From the NCBI GenBank assembly GCA_029204225.1, contig CM055097.1, positions 15,934,711-15,998,710 of the forward strand: 64,000 bases of DNA, given 5' to 3'. The DNA comes from Diphasiastrum complanatum. Taxonomy: Eukaryota; Streptophyta; Lycopodiopsida; Lycopodiales; Lycopodiaceae. Below, piece by piece: positions 55,690-64,000 of the stretch (position 1 is its first letter; every line of letters starts with the position of its first letter). The notes under the pieces are model-generated. The model was given only the letters and a program-made list of their open reading frames with translations. It was not told the DNA's origin and ran no database searches. The position numbers were made by a program, and so were the translations under genes.

Positions 55690-58250
55690 TCTGACATATA
55701 TTGAACTATTTAAGTCAAGCCATCAACATGTTGCTAGAGGATTGCTAGATGTTGTACATTCAGATATTTGTGGCCCAATGAAAAATCCTTCACTGAAGGA
55801 TGCCAAGTATTTTATAGCCTTTATTGATGAATTTTCCAGAAGAACTATGGTGTATTTCATAAAGAAGAAATCAGAGGCATTCAATTGCTTCAGAATCTTC
55901 AAGGAACATGCAGAAAAGAAGACTGGAAGGACAATCAAGGCCCTAAGGTCAGATAACGGTGGAGAATATATCTCTGTCGAGTTCAAGGAGTACTGCCAAA
56001 GCCAAGGCATTGAGCAGCAATTCATCACTCCTTACAGTCCTCAGTCTAATGGCTTAGCTGAGAGGAAGAACCGTACTCTGGTTGAATCTACTAAGTGTAT
56101 GCTAGCACATGCATCGTTGCCCAAGAGATTCTGGGCTGAAGATGTCTCCACTGCAGCTTACATCCAGAATAGATGTTCGACTAAGGCTCTCTCAGACAAG
56201 ACACCCCACGAGGTGTGGATAGGCTCTAAGCCTTCTTTGAAAAACCTAAGAGTGTTTGGGTGCATTGCCTACGCACAGATTCCAAAGGACACAAGGAAGA
56301 AATTGCACTTCCAAGGTCTAAAAACCATCTTGATCGGATATACTTCGTCTGATAACACTTACAAGGTGTACGGTCATGATACCCAGCAACTCTTGTATAG
56401 TCGGGATACAGTCTTTATCGAGGATCAGTTCATTGACCTCAAAGGCAAGGATATTGCTCAAGAAGAACCTTCATCACCTACCATTGACACGACAATCTGA
56501 GCTTCTGGCTCAGGCTTGTCTATTGTCGACCCACTTCGAGACAGCGAATCAGACAAAGATGTTGCTACTACCCAGCAACATATCCCAGGAGCGCTTCATC
56601 AGTCGAATCCTCCCAGAAGATCAAGCCAAGTGCGCACACAGCCCACAAGGTATACTCTTGAGTCTGTCTGTCTTTTAATGTAGGAACCGACGATAGTCAA
56701 AGAGGCACTTAGCCAACCAGACTCTGATCTTTGGAGAGAAGCTATGGACAGAGAGTATTCCTCTCTGATCAAGAATCAGACATGGTCATTAGTCAAAGCT
56801 CCTATTGGCTGCAATATTATTGATTACAAATGGATCTTCAAGATCAAATATAACGCCAACGAAGTGATTGATCGAAGGAAGGCTAGACTAGTAGCACGAG
56901 GATTCATCCAGATCCCAAATGTCGACTACAGTGAGACTTTTAGTCCCGTCGTCAAACATTCGTCGATTCGAATGCTTCTGTCTTATGCTGCAACTGTCGA
57001 CCTCGAAGTACATCAACTTGATGTACAAACAGCCTATCTGAGTGGAGTTATACAAGAAGATATCTACATGATCCAGTCTGAAGGATACGTTCTGGAAGGC
57101 ATGAAGAATCATGTTTGTAAACTCCACAAAGCACTGTATGGCTTGAAACAGTCTGCCAGAGCTTGGTTTCAGAGGATCAACACATTCCTCATTGAACGAG
57201 GTCCTAGACCAAGCACTGCTGATTGCAACGTTTATTCAAAGTCAGTGCAACAGTCCTTCATTATCATCACTTTGTATGTTGATGATACGTTGCTCTTCAG
57301 CAACAATGCCAATATGGTCAAGGATTCGAAACAGATGTTGTTCTCATAATTCGACATGATGGATCTGGATGAAGCACACTTCTGTTTTGGAATTCAAATC
57401 CACAAAGACAGAGCAAATCAACTGATTTTCATCACTCAACAAAGGTATCTTCATAATGTTCTTAACATATACAATTTAATGAATTGTAAATTAGCTCACT
57501 CACCAATGGATCCAAGCCTGCATTTGTCAAAGGACCAAGGAGCAGATGAGAGATTATCCGTATCGATCGATACTTGGATCTCTCATGTACGCAATGGTCT
57601 ATACAAGACCAGATATCTCTTTTGTTGTCAGCTCACTCAACCAATACATGGCTAATTCTAGAATTACCCATTGGAAGGCTCTTATTCGAGTCATGAGATA
57701 TATTCGAGCTACCATGGACCAGTGCATCTGCTATGGAGATGTCAGCAACGACAATCTTCGTCAACTCAGTGGTTATTCTGATGCAAGCTGGGGAGGAAAT
57801 GCAGACCATCGTAAGTCCACATCTGGATTTACATTCTTCTTCAATGGCGGTCCTATTTCATGGAACAGTCGTAAGCAAACCTCTATCGCACTTTCTTCTA
57901 CTGAAGCATAATATATTGTTGCTTCTCAATCTATTAAGAAAGCATTTTGGTTGAGAAATTTGCTGTCAGACATCAATTTATATCAGTATAGCACTACAAG
58001 TTTGTTTTGTGATAATCAAAGTGCTATTGGCTTATCGGCCAACCCCAGATTTCATTCTAGGAGTAAGCACATTGAGATAAGATATCACTACATCAGGGGC
58101 AAGGTTCTCGACAGAGAGGTGAGCTTAAAGTACTGCAGAACGTAGGACATGGTTGTAGACATTTTCACGAAAGCACTTAGTATTGATGCACACAACAGAT
58201 TTTGTTGCTCAGTCTGAAGATCAAGGCATTCACGGATCCAGATTAAGGGG
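55690..58250 (+). pseudogene. Copia element IV pol: integrase, RT and RNase H
   Basis: Starts inside GAG-pre-integrase (HQHVARGLLDVVHSDICGPM). Integrase DDE is complete: HSDICG, RSDNGGEY and PQSNGLAERKNRTL (frame open 55742-56500). Reverse transcriptase (56744-57349) is also complete, with KARLVARGF, QLDVQTAYLSG, KALYGLKQSARAW and the catalytic box YVDDTLLF. RNase H follows in a shifted frame (57546-58250): GYSDASWGG, SSTEA, FCDNQSAIGLSANP, KHIEIRYHYIRG, VDIFTKAL. Stops at 56498, 56680, 57347, 57909 and 58143 and a frameshift near 57545 inactivate it. gag and protease are absent on the left. Confidence 0.92.
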
Positions 58251-58253
58251 GGG
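58244..58253 (+). promoter_or_regulatory. Polypurine tract of copia element IV
   Basis: AAGGGGGGG-type run immediately before TGTTAGATTT at 58254. Confidence 0.85.
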
Positions 58254-58851
58254 TGTTAGATTTACTCCTTCTACTCTCCTAAATCCCAATTTTAATCTGC
58301 CTCCATTCATGCTGCATATTTACTAACGTTGTCACGTAGTTTGCATATTTACACGCAAATTTGCACATATGAAAAAAAAGGCAAATGTGTCACTATGTTC
58401 TTATACAAGTTATGGTGACAGGCGAAAAGGGGACACTACCTTACTGAATGCCAAAAGTGTCCTAAAAGCTAAGGCACCCTGTAAATCTTATCCTAAGGCC
58501 ATTCGTAAGAGTGACGCACTTTTGCATCATCACCAACGTTCACTTCAATACTAACTGACGTCGCACCCTTTTCACGCTCACCCTATACAGCTGTGCTAAC
58601 AGATTGGACAACATCTGCAGCCACCCACGATCTCTTACGGACAACACATCCACTCTGTACTTTCACATCTGCACACCTGTAATATCATGTATATATATTG
58701 GATACCATCTGAGTATTCATAATGCATCGAGATGAAGAGATAAGAAGAGACTAAGAGAATAGGTTTGATTCCTCATTACAGATAGAAATAAGCTTTGTAG
58801 GGCACGCGGTTTCATCCGCTATTGTATTGTGTTCTACCGCATTATTAACAT
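58254..58851 (+). repeat. 3' LTR of copia element IV
   Basis: Starts TGTTAGATTTACTCC after the purine tract. The right end is proposed at GCATTATTAACA (58851), giving about 598 bases. A TATA-like TGTATATATATTGG lies at about 58688-58701. The 5' LTR is not in the window, so the end is approximate. Confidence 0.6.
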
Positions 58852-58993
58852 GTATACATGATATACTTAATCTGATATAACTCTTTGTTCTGCATTCAGA
58901 TCTATGTTAATATTGCTATGCTTATTCTTCATTATGTTTGATCTTTCTAGTTGCTCTTTCTGGTAATAGACAATTAACTTTTAGTCTTGTCTT

Positions 58994-59091
58994 TCGCGAA
59001 TCATTCGCGACTAATTATCAGTCGAGCACAGTCTAGCTCTTCGCGAATCATTCGCGACAGATAATTTGTCTTGCAATTCACGACAAATTAT
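58994..59091. repeat. Palindromic motif pair and hairpin at right edge of insert
   Basis: TCGCGAATCATTCGCGA occurs at 58994-59010 and again at 59041-59057. A perfect 10-base hairpin ATAATTTGTC/GACAAATTAT follows at 59061-59091. The inverse of the motif stands at the left edge of the block (54292). Confidence 0.8.
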
Positions 59092-59343
59092 TCATCTGGC
59101 GCTTCATCCATTAAACGTTTGGCTACACAATCTAGAATGATTGTGATTTCTATCAGTAAAGTTTTGTTCATTCTGATAGGCATAGTCATGCTTAGGGAGA
59201 GAGTCAAATAATTCATTCTGCTGCGCACGAACATTTTCTGTTCGAGTTTGCTTCTCATTTGTTCTTGTTCGAGTTCGTTTCTCGTTCGTGTTCGTCATTT
59301 ATTCTTCCCCCCCCCTTCTCCCAACATCCCCAACAGAGCAAGA
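59092..59343. other. Junction segment with GTTCG-rich words
   Basis: Between the hairpin and the minus copia integrase. Around 59228-59297 the plus strand repeats GTTCGAGTTTG and CGTTTCTCGTTCG, complementary in style to the CGAAAC-rich block at 54376-54600. A C-run is at 59307-59315. No gene. Confidence 0.4.
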
Positions 59344-60750
59344 CTATGATAATATAATATAGAGTAGGATCTTCCTCTTGATTGATGATGGATCCTCCTT
59401 GGTCCTTGTCTCCAAAGGTGTATGCACATAACAAATGCATCCAAACACCTTTAAGTCCTTGAGATTGGGCTGCCTCCCATACAAAACTTCAAATGGTGTT
59501 TTGCCTTCTATGGAGCTACATGGATCTCTATTCATCAAATGGTTAGCACAAGTGAGGGCTTCTCCCAAAAAGACTTTGGTAAACATGCATCAATCCTCAA
59601 AGCTTTAGAACATTCACGTAATGTCCTATTCCTCCTCTCGACTACCCCATTTTGTTGAGGGGTATAGGGACAAGACAATTCTTTTTTAATCCTTTCTTGA
59701 TCACAAAAATTCTTAAATTCATTGGAGATATATTCTCCACCATTATCACTCCTAAAAGTCTTGATCTTGTGATCATGATGTTTTTTAGCAAATGCTTTGA
59801 ACTTTAGAAAACTTTCAAACACTTGTACTTTAGATTAAAGTAAGAAAACCCAAAAAAACCTTGAGTAATCATCTATGAATGTAACAAACATGCTGGCACC
59901 TCCATTGGACTTTGTACTTGCAAAGTGTACATCTGAGTGGATCAAATCAAGAGAGTGAATTAAATTTGTGATGGAACTTGAAAACGCTTTCTTATCTGCT
60001 TTTGAGAGAGCACATGCTTCACACACTTTCTCCTCATTTGCCAAGGATCTTGAAAGTCCTAAGGAAAGCTCCTCCTTGCACATGACCTCCATTGAACTTG
60101 AGTTGATGTGGCCAAGTCTCTTGTGCCATACATAAATCATTGTTAGATAACTTGGTCTCCTTGGCTAGCATCACAAACATTAGCATCCACATAGGCAACA
60201 AGCTTGAATAATACTCCAAACCTTATGCCTCTAGCAATGATCTTACCATTAATCTTGATCTTCCTTGAAGATTCCAAGCATAAAGATATGGATCCTATGC
60301 CTTCTACCTCACAAGCACGATCATTTGCTGTAAAAATTGACTTGATAGGTCCATTATAGGTAGATAAGGTTGAAAAATACTCCCTCTTACTTGTCATGTG
60401 GGAGCTAGCCCCGCTATCTATCCGTCAAGGGTCTTCACCTCTTATGCTTGAAGATGATAACTTGACATCATGAGAGAGACTTCATGAGAGCTCTCCTCTT
60501 CTTCTTGGCCTAGGTTTGCTTGACTTTGAGCTTGCTTCCTCTTGAAGCACTCCGATGCATAGTGCCCCATCTTGCTACAAAAGTAGCACTTGATCTTTGA
60601 CTTATCCTTCTTTGGCTTGCTCGAGCTTGGACTTAAAGATTCTTCTTGATCTTCACCTTTGACTTGGTTCTTCTTGAATGAAGCTCCTTTGTTTTTGGAT
60701 TTCCCATCTTGCTCATCTCCATCATTGAGAGAGAGCTTCTTCATCCTTGA
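59344..60750 (-). pseudogene. Minus copia element III: gag end, protease, integrase
   Basis: In element sense: gag tail with intact zinc knuckle CYFCSKMGHYASEC (about 60588-60547). Next is protease IDSGASSHMTSKREYF, with a stop just before it where a Trp is usual (TGG to TGA near 60426). Then comes GAG-pre-integrase VWHKRLGHINSSSMEVM and the first integrase Asp HSDVH (60140-59835). FRSDNGGEYIS and PQQNGVVERRNRTL (59822-59535) complete DDE, and MLYGRQP-like (EVLYGRQPNLKDLKVFGC) blocks follow in a shifted frame to 59344. It belongs with the RNase H and 3' LTR at 54249-52713. The gag N-terminus is lost at 60750. Confidence 0.9.
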
Positions 60751-60751
60751 C

Positions 60752-60983
60752 TTGATGTGAGTTCCAAATTGCTCTACTCTCTTTGTGCCCGAGGAGAGGA
60801 GCTTAATTTTACTTATTTTTTTTCATGAAGTACTTCTCTTATCTATGCATCTATCTTTGCCTCTTTGCCTTAGATTTTGATCTAGATCTTGGATTTCAAT
60901 CTAGTATTGATCTAAAGTGCATAATCTTTGCTTAGGAGATCATTCACACACATTAGGGCATTCCCACACGTGTGAAATTCACA
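60752..60983 (+). repeat. Copia LTR fragment in opposite orientation
   Basis: The inverse of about the last 235 bases of the LTR at 52713-53484 (shared GAGGAGAGGAGCTTAATTTT, TTTGCCTCTTTGCCTTAGAT and CACACGTGTG at 60965-60974). It ends GAAATTCACA and is followed by a primer site, so it is the downstream end of a plus-oriented 5' LTR joined on its left to minus-strand gag. Confidence 0.8.
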
Positions 60984-60996
60984 TGGTATCAGAGCC
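60984..60996 (+). promoter_or_regulatory. Primer-binding site after the LTR fragment
   Basis: TGGTATCAGAGCC, initiator tRNA-Met type. Confidence 0.9.
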
Positions 60997-61570
60997 TACC
61001 TAAGTGTTTGATGCCTGTTTCATCCAAAGTTTCACAAATTTCATGAAAATCAAGATGTAGAGAGAGTAGTTTGCATCTCCCATGCTATCTCAAGCAAATT
61101 TGGATCAAAAGAGTTCATTATCACAAGGATTGAATCATTTCTAAGATTGTATGGAATTTCCTGCTCAGACATGTGTGAATGATAGCCCAATTCAATTTAG
61201 TGGTTCTCTTCCATGTTTGATCCAAATCTAGAGCTTGATAACTACTTTTAAAGCTATTTGAGCCAGTTTGTGTAGCAATTGATTTCATAGAGATTGGATC
61301 TCCCAATCAAAAGTTATAAGCAATTGAATCAAGGTGGGTAGGGCACCCAATCTAGTTGTTGCCTCTTTGGTGAATGACTAATTTCTATTTCATGATTCTT
61401 CTCGCATGTTTATTGATCATTGATCTAAGGTCAGGTGAAACCAACTTTGGTTCTACGTCTGCTCATCTGATACCTGCAGGAATCACAAAGTTAGACAGCC
61501 AATTTATTTGAAGAATGTTTACAACGGGCTTTCAGCTGATCTCCGGCAAAGGGTAACCAATCTTGTCATA
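60997..61570 (+). other. Copia leader remnant, no gene
   Basis: Leader-like sequence with a CATGTGTG motif near 61172; it fades into unidentified sequence after about 61400. No gag frame follows. Confidence 0.4.
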
Positions 61571-61774
61571 ATTTCAAAGTTCAGATGTCAAGTTTAATAA
61601 TTTGAAGTCATTGAAGACTTGGCCATCTTCAACGACTTCCACAAAACTTGCATTTAGAACAAGTCTGCAAAAATACATTACTTTTTCAACAGTCTGCAGA
61701 AATAAACTATGTTTTCAACAGCTTCGACTTTTTCGCATTTCTTCAAAATGCGACATTTGCATGGTTCAAAAGCT

Positions 61775-61946
61775 TAACTGTTTTTAACACACCTTCGGCT
61801 TCTTGCGAAAAATGCGAAGAGAGAGAAAATTCTCGAAGGTCATCTACTTTCATGCGTTAAGCTGTTTTTAAGACATCGTCCTTTTAGGGCACCTTCGGCT
61901 TTTTGTGAAAAATACGAAGAGAGAGAAAAATCTCGAAGGTCGTCTC
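61775..61946. repeat. Duplicated unit with inverted ends
   Basis: Two diverged copies, each running from ACCTTCGGCTT through GAAAAAT(G/A)CGAAGAGAGAGAAA to CTCGAAGGTC (about 61791-61841 and 61890-61941). Each unit starts ACCTTCG and ends CGAAGGT, so single strands can fold into a hairpin. Confidence 0.8.
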
Positions 61947-62698
61947 AAATAAACGAGGAACATTCCAGCGATGTCCTCGTCCGCGTCAACGATGCTAAAT
62001 TATTGACCGTATATATACTGTGTACAGTTGTCACAAAAGTCATATACTTCCAAGTACAACAGCTTTCCTAATTAGGTGACAAGCATTCAATGTAATTAAT
62101 GCACGAATGAAGTTTATAAATAGATCATCCAAGCACAGATAACGTGTTGCTCCATCCATGAGACTTATTTTTTAGCCTCCCAATTACGCTGTCATTTTTT
62201 GTTGTAATTGCTATTTGGATTGTGCTTCAGTGTAATATAGTAGCAATTGTGTCCAACGTAGATGAATGCATGTTGTGATTGAATGCACTTTTATTGTTGT
62301 TTAATCGCGCTTGTTTACTCACTCTAATCAAAACACAAACATCTAAGGTTCCTCAATTTCTGATCAGAAAATGGCCATCTTTGACGCATGAGGAACTCGC
62401 GATATCATACTGCTCTTCCATTTATTTTAGAACTATACTTCACATTGAATCTAATTTCAGTAGCACCACACACAAACCATCTCTAATCTCTTCGATAGAG
62501 TATACTCTTACTTTAGAGTATGAATTAATCTTTAAGATCCTGTTGGACAATTAGAACACTTAAATTTGTGATTACATTTAGCATAAGCTGTCTATTAGAC
62601 TGTTTTTGCACCTAGCAACCGATTAGAACGGGAGAGCTGTTCCGCAGTAATCCTGCCCTCTTCTCCATTCGTGTTCTTTTATCTCCCTTGCCCCATCA
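61947..62698 (+). repeat. Presumed LTR region of copia element V
   Basis: It ends at the primer site at 62702. A TATA-like TTATAAATA at 62113-62121 is followed by a T-rich segment, as in an LTR promoter. The LTR start is not certain: TGTTGGACAATTAGAACAC at 62542 would give a very short LTR, while the TATA box suggests a longer one starting left of 62100. Confidence 0.4.
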
Positions 62699-62701
62699 GA
62701 T

Positions 62702-62713
62702 TGGTATTAGAGC
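62702..62713 (+). promoter_or_regulatory. Primer-binding site of copia element V
   Basis: TGGTATTAGAGC, about 50 bases before the gag ATG at 62766. Confidence 0.8.
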
Positions 62714-62765
62714 TTAGCTCAAATAAACCGAGAGATTAAGTTTGTTCTATTTGTGTACTGTTATC

Positions 62766-64000
62766 ATGTCTCATATAGGTAGCTCTTCATCTTCATCACT
62801 CAGTGAAGCTAGAGATATGGACAAGCTCAATGGTTCTAACTTCTACATTTGGAATTTAAAACTTAGAATGATGTTGATAGATAGAGATCTTTGGGATGTA
62901 GTAGAAGGTGCAGACCTGAAACCAAAAGATGATGATCAAGCAAAGGCCTGGAGGATCAAAGATCAGAAGGCCCTAGCATGCATCACACTCAATCTAGCCA
63001 ACTCCCAAATATCTCACGTTACCACATGCAAAATCTCTAAGGAAGCACTGAACTTGCTATCAAGTCTTTATGAGACTTACGATGTAACCATGAGATTACA
63101 TCTTAGAAGGAAGTTCTTTACTCTTAGCATGTCTGATTCTATTGCCATCACTTCTCACATCAACAGCTTCAAGTCCTCATTAGATCAGTTATCAGCTGTA
63201 GGATGTTCTATTCAAGAGGATGATGTCGTTATGACCCTGCTTTCTTCTCTTCCAAAGTCCTATGAGCACTTTGTGGTGATGATCTCCACACAACTCGATC
63301 TCACTCTTCAAAAGGTGATCGGACATCTTCTTCAAGAAGAAATGCGGAGAAAGACTAGCAGCCTGTCCATCAAAGACAAATCCATGGCTCTATACACCAA
63401 GAAGAAAGACTATCCCAAGGGCAATAATCAAGTGCATCAGCAACAACAGAAGCCTCACACTCAAGGTGAGCATGGTGGATCACGCAAGAAGCTTTTCTGC
63501 AAATATTGCAAAAGAGCTAATTACAACATCAAGGAGTGTCACATTAGGATCTACAACGAGACAAAGAAGCAACAACAACAACAACATCCAGACTCCTCCA
63601 ACACGGCGGAATTCAAGGAGTCAGATACACACTTGTTAATGGCTTACAGCAGTAGTGAAGACTGTGATAGCTGGTACCTAGACAGCGGCACTACCCAACA
63701 CATGACTTCTTGCAAGGAATGGTTTACGGAGTACACAGCTTAGAGCAAAGACCAATTTATCTACCTCGGAGATTCTAGCACCATACGCGTGGGAGGCAAA
63801 GGAGCAGTGAAGATCGGCTTCAACAACGATCTGTCCATTTGTGTTTCTAACATCCTTCATGTTCCTCAGTTGTCAAAGAGCCTATTATCAGTCTCTAAGA
63901 TAACTGACGAGGGCTACACTATTACTTTCTCATCTGAGCCATGTACAATACTCGAGGAAGATACTACTCTGACTACATGCACTAGAGTCAGAAATCTTTA
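62766..64000 (+). pseudogene. Copia element V gag and protease (runs off window)
   Basis: The frame is open to 63743. The start MSHIGSSSSS at 62766 is preferred because a copia gag block (LNGSNFYIWNLKLRMMLI, LWDVVEG) follows soon; the upstream in-frame ATG at 62742 is also possible. It continues with MRLHLRRKFFTLSM, HINSFKSSLDQL and LLSSLPKSYEHF. The zinc knuckle is CKYCKRANYNIKEC, in which the His is Tyr, so metal binding should be weakened. A glutamine-rich spacer leads to the protease WYLDSGTTQHMTS with DSG intact. A TAG at 63741-63743 interrupts; protease sequence then goes on in frame (YLGDSSTIRVGGKGAV, ILHVPQLSKSLLSV) to the window end. Confidence 0.92.

Noticed and set aside
62279-62554. 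91-codon plus-strand frame upstream of copia element V
   Set aside because: No domain and located in the presumed LTR.
1-64000. Prokaryote-type defence island, biosynthetic cluster or viral genome
   Set aside because: Introns, LTR retrotransposons, a LINE, plant MITEs and tRNA-primed leaders all indicate plant nuclear DNA; no such system is present.

Overview
The window reads as nuclear DNA of a land plant with a large, retrotransposon-rich genome. I cannot place it more closely; a fern or gymnosperm would fit the 12 kb intron and dense nesting, but that is inference. Only one ordinary cellular gene is supported: a three-exon gene on the minus strand (47600 down to 34461) for a secreted protein of the plant Expp1 family. 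Its first intron is about 12.3 kb and filled with transposon debris. No rRNA, tRNA, CRISPR or prokaryote-type operon was found.

Layout. 1-2214: 5' end of a minus-strand Ty3/gypsy element (gag piece, repeat-bearing leader, primer site, LTR). 2868-3757: piece of a CACTA-type transposase gene (minus). 4557-7985: copia-like element (plus) with a long repeat-bearing leader and a decayed ORF. 8022-12650: plant LINE (minus) that lacks its 3' part. 12963-15753: 5' end of a second minus gypsy element with a tRNA-Asp-type primer site, lying next to a plus-strand protease-domain piece (15754-16166). 16167-21785: largely unidentified retroelement-like sequence. 21827-29057: a minus gypsy solo LTR with a perfect 5-bp target duplication (CTATG), split by a complete plus-strand copia element (22434-28467, perfect 5-bp duplication GCTAT). 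29332-29673: unidentified ORF. 30600-34460: AT-rich DNA with a dispersed repeat and a (CT)n run. 34461-47600: the Expp1-like gene; its intron holds a 5'-truncated chromovirus (plus), a gypsy RNase H piece, two palindromic MITEs with 8-bp duplications, and an internally deleted chromovirus (minus). 48490-52681: decayed copia pieces and two LTRs with primer sites. 52713-60744: a minus copia element broken up by other insertions, including a nearly full-length plus copia pol (55690-58250). 60752-64000: an LTR fragment in the opposite orientation, a small hairpin repeat, and the gag start of a further plus copia element running off the window.

The most interesting points are a complete copia element whose reverse transcriptase has been replaced by about 1.07 kb of unrelated open reading frame; a 10-bp palindrome CACACGTGTG (G-box core) repeated in several copia LTRs and leaders; the stack of dated insertions at 21.8-29.1 kb; and a small gene that keeps coding capacity across a transposon-filled 12 kb intron.
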